Below, one piece after another: positions 6,815 to 13,445 of a stretch of DNA of 18,227 nt; positions within the stretch are counted from its first letter, which is position 1; each line of letters opens with the position of its first letter. A program made the position numbers and the translations under genes. Source of the stretch: Patescibacteria group bacterium (GTDB lineage Bacteria > Patescibacteriota > Minisyncoccia > UBA6257 > JAAZHW01); NCBI GenBank assembly GCA_022711075.1, contig JAKLFS010000006.1, forward strand, positions 1 through 18,227. The letters run 5' to 3'. The notes under the pieces are model-generated. The model did not search any database. It was not told the DNA's origin and saw only the letters and a program-made list of their open reading frames with translations.

Positions 6815-7961
6815 TTATTTAATATCGTTAATTTTAACATTTCCCTCCTTCAATTGCAACTCCGCCTGAATAAAATCTTCTATTTCCCCTTCCAAAACAG
6901 CATCAATGCGACTGGTTTCCACACCAGTACGCACATCTTTAACTAATTTGTAAGGATGCAAAACGTAATTTCTTATTTGATTGCCCCAGGAAGGTTCAAC
7001 GCGCTTATGCAATAATTCTTTTTCTTCGATTTTTTTGTCCTTAATGTAATCGAAAAGCTTTAATTTTAAAAGATGCAGGGCCTTATCCCTGTTTTGCGCT
7101 TGGGAACGTTCACTTTGACAACTCACCGCCATACCGGTTGGCAAATGCACCACCCGCACTGCCGTTTCCCGTTTATTAACGTTCTGGCCGCCCGGACCGG
7201 AAGAACGATAAAAATCTACTTTCAAATCTTTGTCCTCTAAAACCACGTCATTCAAATCAACATCCTTCAATTCCGGCATTATTTCCACTAAGGCAAAAGA
7301 GGTGTGCCGCAATTCTTTGGCGTCAAACGGAGAAACGCGCACCAAACGATGAACCCCGCTTTCATTTTTCAAATAGCCGTAGGCATAATTCGCTTCAACT
7401 TCCAAAGAGACATTTTTCAGGCCGCGTTCGCCCGCCGCTTCGTCTGATCCACCCGGCTCTTCGGAAAAATGCTGGTGTAAAATTTTATAAGACCACTGCT
7501 GTCTATCAAAATAAGCGGTGTACATTCTTAAGAGCATCTGAACAAAATCCTCGGCGTCCCGACCGCCCTGACCGGCCGCAATAGTCAACACCGCCCAATT
7601 TTTATCATATTGGCCGGAGAGTAAAGCTTTCAACTCTTCTTTCCTGATTTTCGCCTCGAGGACACCGATCTTTCCTTCCAATTCCTTTCTAATCTCTTCA
7701 TCTCTGGCTGCAATTTCTAACAGGGTTTTGAAATCATCAATTTCCTTATCGGAATTCCGCCAAAAAGAAACTTCCGATTTCAAATCCGCCAATTCCTGGC
7801 TAATCCGTGAAGCATTTTCCGGAACGCCCCAAAAATCAGGCCGAGCCGTTTCAGCTTCCAATTCTTTAATCTTTTTTTCTTTATTAGCTAAGTCAAAGCC
7901 AGTCCGCTGCTCGGCGGACGCGCCTGGTCAATTCGTCTAATCTTTCCTGAAAATTATCCAT
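6815..7961 (-). CDS. prfB: Peptide chain release factor 2, expressed by programmed +1 frameshift
   Basis: Two frames must be joined. Zero frame starts at ATG 7961 (MDNFQERLDELTRR...), reads 22 codons to CTT and meets TGA at 7895-7893. Skipping one base (CTT TGA C read as CTT GAC) continues to the stop at 6815, giving 381 residues. The protein carries the RF2-specific SPF tripeptide (210-212) that recognises UGA and UAA, and the catalytic GGQ (257-259). RF2 ends translation at UGA, and low RF2 favours the frameshift, so the gene regulates itself. A hairpin at 7902-7919 takes the place of the usual upstream Shine-Dalgarno. A -10 box 6 nt before the ATG predicts a leaderless mRNA. It heads the ftsE-ftsX-yqeY operon. 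Confidence 0.96.
7892..7898 (-). other. RF2 programmed +1 frameshift site
   Basis: CTTTGAC on the reverse strand is the classic RF2 slip site: Leu codon CTT in the P site, TGA in the A site, C after it. Frames before and after join exactly into an RF2 N-terminus. Confidence 0.95.
7902..7919 (-). other. Hairpin 3 nt upstream of the RF2 slip codon
   Basis: Reverse strand GTCCGC, loop CGAGCA, GCGGAC: a 6-bp GC-rich perfect stem ending 3 nt before CTT. The usual AGGGGG-type Shine-Dalgarno at that distance is absent. Confidence 0.55.
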
Positions 7962-7967
7962 TTATTT

Positions 7968-7976
7968 ATTTTAGCA
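7968..7976 (-). promoter_or_regulatory. Extended -10 promoter of prfB
   Basis: TGCTAAAAT on the reverse strand is an extended -10 element that ends 6 nt before the prfB ATG. The -35 region is weak (TGTTTT). Transcription would start at or next to the ATG. Confidence 0.55.
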
Positions 7977-8002
7977 CAAAATTACGTAAAAAACATTTAA
8001 GG

Positions 8003-8074
8003 AGCCAGTGGTCGGATTTGAACCGACGACCCATCGCTTACGAAGCGATCGCTCTACCACTGAGCTACACTGGC
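8003..8074 (-). tRNA. tRNA-Thr (anticodon CGT)
   Basis: A complete cloverleaf is seen on the reverse strand. The acceptor is GCCAGTG/CACTGGC. The D-arm is GCTC-AGTGGTA-GAGC. The anticodon stem ATCGC/GCGAT encloses loop TTCGTAA with anticodon CGT. The T-arm has loop TTCAAAT. The discriminator is U, and the next bases are CCT, so CCA is not encoded. It reads ACG codons. It has its own promoter at 8084-8111 and lies between the mini-gene and prfB. Confidence 0.96.
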
Positions 8075-8083
8075 GCTTCTTCC

Positions 8084-8111
8084 ATTTTACTCTGATCGCA
8101 ATTATTTTCAA
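8084..8111 (-). promoter_or_regulatory. Promoter of tRNA-Thr
   Basis: Reverse strand TTGAAA (8111-8106), 16-nt spacer, TAAAAT (8089-8084). It lies between the mini-gene terminator and the tRNA. Confidence 0.55.
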
Positions 8112-8113
8112 AT

Positions 8114-8142
8114 AAAAAGGCGGGCGCGCAAGCGCGTCCGCC
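8114..8142 (-). terminator. Strong intrinsic terminator of the mini-gene
   Basis: On the reverse strand an 11-bp GC-rich stem (GGCGGACGCGC with GCGCGCCCGCC, one A-C mismatch, TT tip) is followed by TTTTT. On the plus strand no U-tract follows, so it serves leftward transcripts only. Confidence 0.88.
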
Positions 8143-8159
8143 GGACCCTCAGGACTTGT

Positions 8160-8258
8160 TCAGACGAGCTCATAAAGCTCGTTAATCTTGTCCACGGCCT
8201 TCTTCTCGCCGACCAGATCGATCAGCGAATAAAAGATTGCCATCAACACTTTAGTCAT
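8160..8258 (-). CDS. Unrecognised 32-residue protein in its own transcription unit
   Basis: ATG 8258 to TGA 8160 encodes 32 residues. It starts MTKVLMAIFYSLIDLVGEKK and ends NELYELV. I do not recognise it. Residues 4-16 are strongly hydrophobic; residues 18-32 look like a charged amphipathic helix (K, E, D spaced between V22, I25, L28, L31). Net charge is near -1. The signals are exceptional: TTGACA-17-GATAAT promoter (8290-8318), perfect AAGGAGG five nt before the ATG, and a GC-rich terminator. Twenty-three of 32 codons end in G or C, and Lys/Glu are mostly AAG/GAG, unlike the AT-rich neighbours. This suggests high expression and perhaps transfer. Its last codons contain a 7-bp inverted repeat (8164-8182), so the RNA may also have a role. 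It could be a membrane-active peptide, a protein-binding micropeptide or a dual-function RNA. Confidence 0.72.
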   Translation of the reverse strand: MTKVLMAIFYSLIDLVGEKKAVDKINELYELV

Positions 8259-8263
8259 AAAGT

Positions 8264-8270
8264 CCTCCTT
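8264..8270 (-). promoter_or_regulatory. Consensus Shine-Dalgarno of the mini-gene
   Basis: AAGGAGG on the reverse strand sits 5 nt before ATG 8258. It decides the start and is the only full Shine-Dalgarno I found before any gene in the window. Confidence 0.88.
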
Positions 8271-8289
8271 GTTAAGTATTCCAATTGAT

Positions 8290-8318
8290 ATTATCTACTA
8301 TAATTTAATATTTGTCAA
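8290..8318 (-). promoter_or_regulatory. Strong promoter of the mini-gene
   Basis: Reverse strand TTGACA (8318-8313, perfect consensus), 17-nt spacer, GATAAT (8295-8290). The predicted start near 8283 gives a 25-nt leader carrying the Shine-Dalgarno. Confidence 0.85.
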
Positions 8319-8388
8319 TGACACCAAAGACTCATTTGGAGCAAACATACTATTCTTAGTCGCCTTATAATTTTACCCGTTGATAATG

Positions 8389-8420
8389 AGCGGGCCAGCC
8401 CTTTACGGCAGCCTCGCTCA
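8389..8420. repeat. GC-rich imperfect hairpin between tRNA-Gly and the mini-gene
   Basis: GAGCG at 8389 pairs with CGCTC ending at 8419, with inner GGC/GCC segments interrupted by small bulges. No U-tract follows on either strand. The right arm also pairs with 8439-8445, so two alternative hairpins compete. The surrounding 8319-8388 shows nothing else I can name. Confidence 0.4.
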
Positions 8421-8445
8421 AAATTCTAAAAGAATTTTGAGCGGG
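8413..8445. repeat. Long inverted repeat overlapping the 3' end of tRNA-Gly
   Basis: A stem of 14 bp (one G-U pair) with loop TAAAA; the 11-bp core GCTCAAAATTC/GAATTTTGAGC is perfect. The right arm includes the last five acceptor bases and discriminator of tRNA-Gly. In the precursor RNA it could pair with the tRNA 3' end. Confidence 0.6.
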
Positions 8446-8510
8446 TAACGGGAATCGAACCCGTGTCTCAACCTTGGGAAGGTTGCATATTGCCACTATA
8501 CTACACCCGC
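8440..8510 (-). tRNA. tRNA-Gly (anticodon CCC)
   Basis: A complete cloverleaf is seen on the reverse strand. The acceptor is GCGGGTG with TACCCGC (one G-U). The anticodon stem CAACC/GGTTG encloses loop TTCCCAA with anticodon CCC. The T-arm is ACGGG-TTCGATT-CCCGT. Discriminator U is the usual one for tRNA-Gly. The next bases are CAA, so CCA is not encoded. It lies 11 nt after the ftsB-like stop and may be co-transcribed with it. Its 3' end is inside an inverted repeat (8413-8445). Confidence 0.96.
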
Positions 8511-8521
8511 TTATCTTTTGC

Positions 8522-8887
8522 TTAAAAACTGAAAAATGTTTTAATTTTTTGCCAAAAAGCTCCGAAAAAACTCTGCTCGGAAACGGTTTCGGGCGTTGGG
8601 CTCGGTACTAGTAATTCTTCGGGCATGACCATCGCCTGTTCACCCGGTTTTTTCAGGACATATAAACGCCGGCTCGCCTCTTCCAAACGATCCGGATCGT
8701 CCAACCCCTCGGCCTCCTGTTCCAGTAATTTATTTTCTTTATCCAGACTAGAAACCTTGGCTTCCAAATTATTTAATTTGGTTTGCAAATAATTTTTAGC
8801 AATCAGTTGCTTATACAACAACCAAGCCATTAACAGCAAAATAACGGCCAATAAGCAGAAAAACCATTTGGAGCTAAAAACTTTCAT
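8522..8887 (-). CDS. FtsB/DivIC-like septum formation protein
   Basis: The protein has 121 residues. It has the FtsB/DivIC layout: short cytoplasmic start, one membrane segment (about 8-27), a coiled coil (about 33-62) rich in Leu, Glu and Lys, and the family's RRLYVLKKPGEQAMVMP box (73-89) that corresponds to 'A-R-x-x-L-x-V-x-P-G-E'. A Pro/Ser/Thr/Glu linker and a short aromatic tail (FFGAFWQKIKTFFSF) follow. Family members bridge FtsL and FtsQ in the divisome. No Shine-Dalgarno is seen. It follows lepA by 34 nt and precedes tRNA-Gly. FtsB and DivIC cannot be separated by sequence here, so no symbol is given. Confidence 0.82.
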   Translation of the reverse strand: MKVFSSKWFFCLLAVILLLMAWLLYKQLIAKNYLQTKLNNLEAKVSSLDKENKLLEQEAEGLDDPDRLEEASRRLYVLKKPGEQAMVMPEELLVPSPTPETVSEQSFFGAFWQKIKTFFSF

Positions 8888-8921
8888 AAGCCGCTTTTAT
8901 TAAAACACAAAAACCAAGCAA

Positions 8922-10745
8922 TTACAATTTTAGAATCTCCAAATAAACTTTGGAAGGCACCTCCACCCGGCCCAATTCCTTCAGTTTTTTCTTACCCCTT
9001 TGCTGTTTTTTCCAAAGCTTCATTTTCCGGGTGCGATCGCCGCCGTACAAATAACCGGTAACGTCTTTCTTCAGGGCGGGAATCGTTTCCCGAGCGACAA
9101 TCCGGCCAGCCACCGCCGCCTGAATCGCCACCTGAAAATTCTCCCGCGGCAAAAGTTCTTTTAATTTCTGGCAGACTAACCGCGCATCCCGATCTATTCT
9201 CTGACGCGGAATAATTCGGGAGAAGGCCTCAAATTTATCACCGGCCAATAAAAATTCCAGCTTGACCAGATCGCCTGGCCGATATTCCAAAACTTCGTAA
9301 TTCATAGAAGCGTATCCGCTGGAAACACTCTTGAGCTTATCGTAAAAATCCGAAATGATATCCATTAAGGGGGCTTCGAAACGGATAATCATCAAATCAC
9401 CCAAATACTCGCTGGCCACGAAAACCAGACGATAGGAATCGGTGAGCTTCATTAAATCGCCAAAATACCGAGGCGGCGTCAAAATTTCCAAGCTCACCCA
9501 AGGCTCCAAAATTTTTTCAATTTTTTCCGGAGTCGGCAAATCCATAGCCCGAAAAATATCCTGACTGGAACCGTCAATTAAAAGCACTTTAAAACTGACC
9601 GAGGGCGTGGTCAAAACCACTTCCAAATTATATTCGCGGCTCAACCGCTCTTTAACGATTTCCAAATGAAGCATTCCCAAGAAACCCAGAGAAAATCCCC
9701 GTCCCAAAGCCTGAAAAAATTCCGGCTGATAAAACAAAGCTGCATCATTAAGCTTTAGTTTTTGAATTGATTTTTTCAACAACTCAAAATCATCGGCTGA
9801 ATGCGGATAAATACTGGCAAAAACCATTGGCTTGGGTTCACGATAACCCGGCAACGACTCCACTCCATTGTTTAAAAAATCGGAAGTTTTAAGTTTTGAG
9901 CTTTGAGTTTTGAGTTTAATAATCGTATCTCCGACTCTTAATTTTTCCGGCTCCTTGATTCCAGTGGCCACATAACCGATGTCGCCGCTTTGCAATTTTT
10001 CGGACTTAACGAAATTGGGCTTAAAAATGCCCACCTCACCCACTTCAAAAGAATTATGCGCAGCCATTAAATAAGCGAAATCGCCGGCTCTCATTTCTCC
10101 ATCGACAATACGAACGCAGGCGATAATGCCCTTGTGATTGTCGTAAATTGAATCAAAAATCAAAGCGCGCAAAGGCTTTTCTAAGCGCGCCTGAGGCGCC
10201 GGCACCTTCTTCACTATTTCTTCCAAAACCCTATCCACGTTTTCTCCGGTTTTAGCGGAAATACCGATAATTTCCTCTTTGGCGGCGCCGCATAAAGCAA
10301 TGATTTGCTCTTCGGTTTCCGCCACTCGGGCATTATCCAAATCAATTTTATTAATCACCGGAATAATCGCCAGATTTTGCGCTTTAGCTAATTTATAATT
10401 AGCTAAAGTTTGAGCCTGAACTCCTTGCGTAGCATCCACCAGCAAAACGGCGCCTTCCACAGCTGCCAGGCTCCGAGAAACTTCATAAGTAAAATCAACG
10501 TGACCAGGCGTATCAATTAAATTCAAAACATATTCTGAATTGAAAATTGGCGAATGATACATCATCTGAACCGGCTGCATTTTAATGGTAATGCCCTTTT
10601 CCCGTTCCAAATCCATCCGATCAAGGTATTGCTCCCGCATTTTTCGTTTTTCAACGGTTTTCGTCAATTCCAAAAAACGGTCAGCCAAAGTTGACTTACC
10701 GTGATCAATATGAGCAATGATGACGAAATTACGCACGTTCTCCAT
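8922..10745 (-). CDS. lepA: Elongation factor 4 (LepA)
   Basis: The protein has 607 residues, near the usual 600. GTPase motifs are AHIDHGKST (11-19), GITI (51-54), DTPGH (78-82) and NKID (132-135). Domains II, III and V follow, and the LepA-specific C-terminal domain ends with GRIVARETIPALKKDVTGYLYGG split around the conserved 'YGGD-RTRK' loop. LepA acts on the ribosome during initiation or stalled elongation and can back-translocate. Between VGDTI and LPGYREPKP, about 12 residues (276-287, IKLKTQSSKLKT) appear inserted relative to E. coli LepA; they are encoded by a heptamer tandem repeat. The start has a weak Shine-Dalgarno (AGGA) and lies 6 nt after the murJ stop. Confidence 0.96.
   Translation of the reverse strand: MENVRNFVIIAHIDHGKSTLADRFLELTKTVEKRKMREQYLDRMDLEREKGITIKMQPVQMMYHSPIFNSEYVLNLIDTPGHVDFTYEVSRSLAAVEGAVLLVDATQGVQAQTLANYKLAKAQNLAIIPVINKIDLDNARVAETEEQIIALCGAAKEEIIGISAKTGENVDRVLEEIVKKVPAPQARLEKPLRALIFDSIYDNHKGIIACVRIVDGEMRAGDFAYLMAAHNSFEVGEVGIFKPNFVKSEKLQSGDIGYVATGIKEPEKLRVGDTIIKLKTQSSKLKTSDFLNNGVESLPGYREPKPMVFASIYPHSADDFELLKKSIQKLKLNDAALFYQPEFFQALGRGFSLGFLGMLHLEIVKERLSREYNLEVVLTTPSVSFKVLLIDGSSQDIFRAMDLPTPEKIEKILEPWVSLEILTPPRYFGDLMKLTDSYRLVFVASEYLGDLMIIRFEAPLMDIISDFYDKLKSVSSGYASMNYEVLEYRPGDLVKLEFLLAGDKFEAFSRIIPRQRIDRDARLVCQKLKELLPRENFQVAIQAAVAGRIVARETIPALKKDVTGYLYGGDRTRKMKLWKKQQRGKKKLKELGRVEVPSKVYLEILKL
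9885..9919 (-). repeat. Five heptamer repeats inside lepA
   Basis: Five 7-nt units, on the plus strand AGTTTTA, AGTTTTG, AGCTTTG, AGTTTTG, AGTTTAA, lie exactly where LepA has extra residues. They run through all three codon positions, yet the frame stays open and encodes Lys/Leu/Thr/Ser-rich sequence. Confidence 0.8.
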
Positions 10746-10751
10746 AAATTC

Positions 10752-12341
10752 CTAATCTATGACCTCCTCGGTCTTTAGTTCTCCCCTTTTTGACCGGAAA
10801 AACTTTTTCAGATAATTTAATTCCGGCGCTCGCATCAAAGACAACGTAAAAAGATAAACTATCAAACCCACGGCCAAAGATAGAAAAGATTGAGCCAGCA
10901 AACCGAAAACCGTATGGGTATCCAAAAACATGTCAGCCAGTCGTAAAACGCCGACAATGGCCAAAGCCGCTATGAGCGCGGCTGCGATGATTCTCATCAA
11001 CGACGGCCAAATTTTATTTTCCCCCAAAGAAATAAAGCGCTTTTTCAGGAATCGCCAAAGAAGATAAAAGTTGAAATATCCGGCTATCATAAAAGCGAGG
11101 GCTAAACCGCGCACACCCAGCCGCGGCGCCAAAAGCAAGCTCAAAATAATATTCAAGCCATTGCCCAATAAACCGGCTAAAAATGGCCGGATTGAATCTT
11201 TCATGGCAAAGAAAGCTCGCACCATCAAAGGCAGAAGGCTTTGCGCTACCATACCCAAAGCAAAAATTCCTAAAGCATCAATAACCAATATCGTGTCGGT
11301 CCAACCGAAATGGCCGTAGCCTAAAGTCAGCCGGACAATCTGCGCCCTTAGCACCAAATAAAAAACGGCAATCGGCACCATAAAGAAAAGAATGTTTTTG
11401 ATAGTTTCTTTTAGAGTGCCCAAAAATTCCTCTCTTTTCCCGATCAGTTGCGAGAGCACCGGAAAAACAGAGATGGCGAAAGAGATGGCAAAAATATTCT
11501 GAGGCAAACTTTGTAAATCATTGGCAAAATTAAAGACCGCCAAAGATCCGGCTGCTAACGTTGAAGCAACAATGGTAATGATGAAAAAATTAATTTGAGT
11601 GGAAATAAGCCCGAAGGTTCTGGGCACCATCAAAGAAAATATTTTTTTAAAATTATCGGAGCGAAAATCGGGCAAAAAACTGAAAGAAAATCCCAAATTT
11701 TTCAAACTGGGCAATTGCACCAACAGGTGCAGGACCGCGCCCAAAACAACGCCCCAGGCCAATCCCTTCAATCCCACGAGCGGCACGAAAAACAAAATCC
11801 CGATAATAATGCCGACATTATAAAAAATCGGGGCCAAAGAAGTGATGAAAAACCTTTTAAAATTTTGCAAAATTCCGACAATAATATTGGAAACGCCCAA
11901 AAGAATCGGCTGAAGCATCATAATCCGAACCAGACTTACTACTGATTGCCGGGCGGCCGCATCAAACCCCGGCACAATCAGCGGAACGATTAGAGGCGCA
12001 AAAATCGCCACAATCGCCGCACCAATCGCCAAGATAAAGGCCAGGGTAGTCAGAATATTGCTGCTGAATTTCCAAGCTTCTTCCTTGGATTTTAAAAGCT
12101 TTTCCGCAAACAAAGGAATGAACCCGGCGGACAAAGCGCCGCTGATTAGTATCACATAAATAAAATCGGGAATGCGAAAAGCCGCATAGTAAATATCCAG
12201 CTGCCGGCTGACGCCGAAATGACCGGCCAGCAAAGCATTACGCGCCAAGGCCAAAATTCCGTTTAACAAATAAAAAATGGCGATAATAAAAGCACCGCCG
12301 GATACGGTCTTGGATTCATGATTTAACAATTTCTGAATCAT
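10752..12341 (-). CDS. murJ: Lipid II flippase MurJ (MviN)
   Basis: The protein has 529 residues, typical of MurJ. It is almost entirely hydrophobic, with about 14 membrane segments, and carries the MviN/MurJ patterns near the N-terminus (ARNALLAGHFGVSRQLD, then AFRIPDFIY and SGALSAGFIPLF). It moves lipid II from the inner to the outer face of the membrane for peptidoglycan synthesis. The presence of MurJ, FtsEX and an FtsB-like protein shows that the organism builds a wall. It has its own promoter (12351-12379) whose -10 box ends 9 nt before the ATG. It is divergent from rnpB and heads murJ-lepA-ftsB-like. Confidence 0.95.
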   Translation of the reverse strand: MIQKLLNHESKTVSGGAFIIAIFYLLNGILALARNALLAGHFGVSRQLDIYYAAFRIPDFIYVILISGALSAGFIPLFAEKLLKSKEEAWKFSSNILTTLAFILAIGAAIVAIFAPLIVPLIVPGFDAAARQSVVSLVRIMMLQPILLGVSNIIVGILQNFKRFFITSLAPIFYNVGIIIGILFFVPLVGLKGLAWGVVLGAVLHLLVQLPSLKNLGFSFSFLPDFRSDNFKKIFSLMVPRTFGLISTQINFFIITIVASTLAAGSLAVFNFANDLQSLPQNIFAISFAISVFPVLSQLIGKREEFLGTLKETIKNILFFMVPIAVFYLVLRAQIVRLTLGYGHFGWTDTILVIDALGIFALGMVAQSLLPLMVRAFFAMKDSIRPFLAGLLGNGLNIILSLLLAPRLGVRGLALAFMIAGYFNFYLLWRFLKKRFISLGENKIWPSLMRIIAAALIAALAIVGVLRLADMFLDTHTVFGLLAQSFLSLAVGLIVYLFTLSLMRAPELNYLKKFFRSKRGELKTEEVID

Positions 12342-12350
12342 CTTAATTCC

Positions 12351-12379
12351 ATTCTACTTTAATTTGGACCTTTGGGCAA
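12351..12379 (-). promoter_or_regulatory. Promoter of murJ
   Basis: Reverse strand TTGCCC (12379-12374), 17-nt spacer, TAGAAT (12356-12351). The predicted start near 12344 leaves a leader of about 3 nt. Confidence 0.6.
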
Positions 12380-12390
12380 GAAAGGAATAT

Positions 12391-12419
12391 TTGACTATTT
12401 TCCCGTTTTGGTCTATGAT
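12391..12419 (+). promoter_or_regulatory. Promoter of rnpB
   Basis: TTGACT at 12391-12396, 17-nt spacer, TATGAT at 12414-12419. The start 7-8 nt later coincides with the first base of P1 of the RNase P RNA. Confidence 0.85.
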
Positions 12420-12426
12420 CAATTCA

Positions 12427-12810
12427 GCATTTTGGCAAGCAGGCAATCGCTCCGACGCAAAAGTCGGAGAGGAAAGTCCGGACACCAGCCGTTATTTCGT
12501 AACGGTTAGCGATAGTTGCTAACGACAACCCTCAATTTGTTTTGCTAAAGTCAGAATAAATTGAGAGGGAAAGTGCCACAGAAACTATACCGCCCCGACG
12601 TTTTCGTCGGAGTAAGGGTGAAAAGAGCGGAGGTAAAAGCTCCCAACTTTAATTGGCGACAATTAAGGGCGGAAAACTCCTATCCGGTGCAAGGCCAAAC
12701 CATCCGCCTCGGGCGGGTGACGAAAAGTAGGCCGCTTGAATTCGTTGGCAACAACGAATCTAGATAGATGATTGCCCCAGACAGAATCCGGCTTATACTT
12801 GTTGGAATGC
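12427..12810 (+). ncRNA. rnpB: RNase P RNA
   Basis: The RNA removes 5' leaders from tRNA precursors. The universally conserved GAGGAAAGTCCGGACACC (CR-I) lies near the 5' end, and the matching ACAGAATCCGGCTTA (CR-V) near the 3' end. P1 is a 13-bp helix of 12427-12439 with 12798-12810. The GGTGCAAGGCCAAA region (12686-12699) and the TAGGCCGCTTGAA segment are also recognisable. P15 (12701-12719) is closed by a 3-nt loop and lacks the L15 GGU that binds the tRNA CCA end in E. coli. Length is about 384 nt. The exact ends are inferred from P1, the promoter and the terminator. The protein subunit gene (rnpA) is not in the window. Confidence 0.96.
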
Positions 12811-12823
12811 CAATCATATGAGG

Positions 12824-12849
12824 AATCCCGCCTTAAAGGCGGGATTTTT
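12824..12849 (+). terminator. Intrinsic terminator of rnpB
   Basis: AATCCCGCC pairs perfectly with GGCGGGATT around TTAAA, followed by further T-rich sequence. It lies 13 nt past the rnpB P1 helix. It could weakly stop the convergent DJ-1-like gene, but that side lacks a good U-tract. Confidence 0.9.
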
Positions 12850-12882
12850 CATTTTTATTATAGTGCTTGAAAAAACCGAAAA

Positions 12883-13419
12883 TTATTTCTTTTTGGAAAC
12901 TTGAACTATCGCTTCGCCGAATTCTTTAGCAACCTGCGGACCGGTTGCGGTAATCAATTTACCGTCGACAACCACCGGCTTATTTTCAAAAATCGCTCCT
13001 TCTTCCTGAAGCAATTGGACTGGACGGCGATCCAGGGCGCTGGACCAGACAGTGGCCTTTTTCCCGTCAAGAACTCCAGCTTTAGCTAAAATAGTCGGCG
13101 CAATGCAAATGGCAGCAATAACCTTGCCCTGCCCCATCGCCTCCTGGGCCAAACGATGAAAGCTCTTGTTATCCTGATATTTAACGGCGCCAGGGCCGCC
13201 GACAAAAATAAAAGCGTCAAAGTCAGCGACTTTAACGCCATCTACGGTAGAATCCACTTTTACTTCGCCTCCCTCAATTCCGTGGGCAATTCCTTTCTCG
13301 TTACTAACCACGGTAATTTGAAAGCCGGATTTTTCTAAAACTTCCCTAGGCCGAAAATATTCCTCATCGCGGAAGTTTTGAAAAGCGATAATAAAAATAG
13401 CACTTTTCTTTCCCGGCAT
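12883..13419 (-). CDS. DJ-1/PfpI family protein
   Basis: The protein has 178 residues, a single DJ-1/PfpI domain. Visible elements are AIFIIAFQNFRDEEY at the start (with the acidic E19/E20 that supports the nucleophile), FDAFIFVGGPGAVKY (67-81), and the nucleophile elbow AAICIAPTILAKAGVL with C105. PfpI proteases and Hsp31-like members have His after this Cys; here it is Ile, so a PfpI-like Cys-His site is not obvious. The family includes proteases, glyoxalases and deglycases or stress chaperones; which applies cannot be told. It follows rpsP by 26 nt, has no strong promoter of its own that I can see, and is probably co-transcribed. Confidence 0.87.
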   Translation of the reverse strand: MPGKKSAIFIIAFQNFRDEEYFRPREVLEKSGFQITVVSNEKGIAHGIEGGEVKVDSTVDGVKVADFDAFIFVGGPGAVKYQDNKSFHRLAQEAMGQGKVIAAICIAPTILAKAGVLDGKKATVWSSALDRRPVQLLQEEGAIFENKPVVVDGKLITATGPQVAKEFGEAIVQVSKKK

Positions 13420-13445
13420 ACCTAAATAAAAAATTTTAAACCGGC

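Noticed and set aside
7893..7895. In-frame TGA in prfB as a sign of UGA recoding or a broken gene
   Set aside because: The TGA sits in the classic CTTTGAC slip site, the protein keeps the UGA-reading SPF motif, and the mini-gene ends in TGA.
8376..8445. CCCGCTCA copies near tRNA-Gly as attachment-site duplication
   Set aside because: Only 8 nt are shared, no integrase or mobile gene is nearby, and hairpin structure explains the similarity.
9885..9919. Heptamer repeats as a CRISPR-like array
   Set aside because: Units are 7 nt with no spacers, and they lie inside lepA.
12561..12767. Open frame of 68 codons on the plus strand
   Set aside because: It lies entirely inside the RNase P RNA and has no protein-like features.
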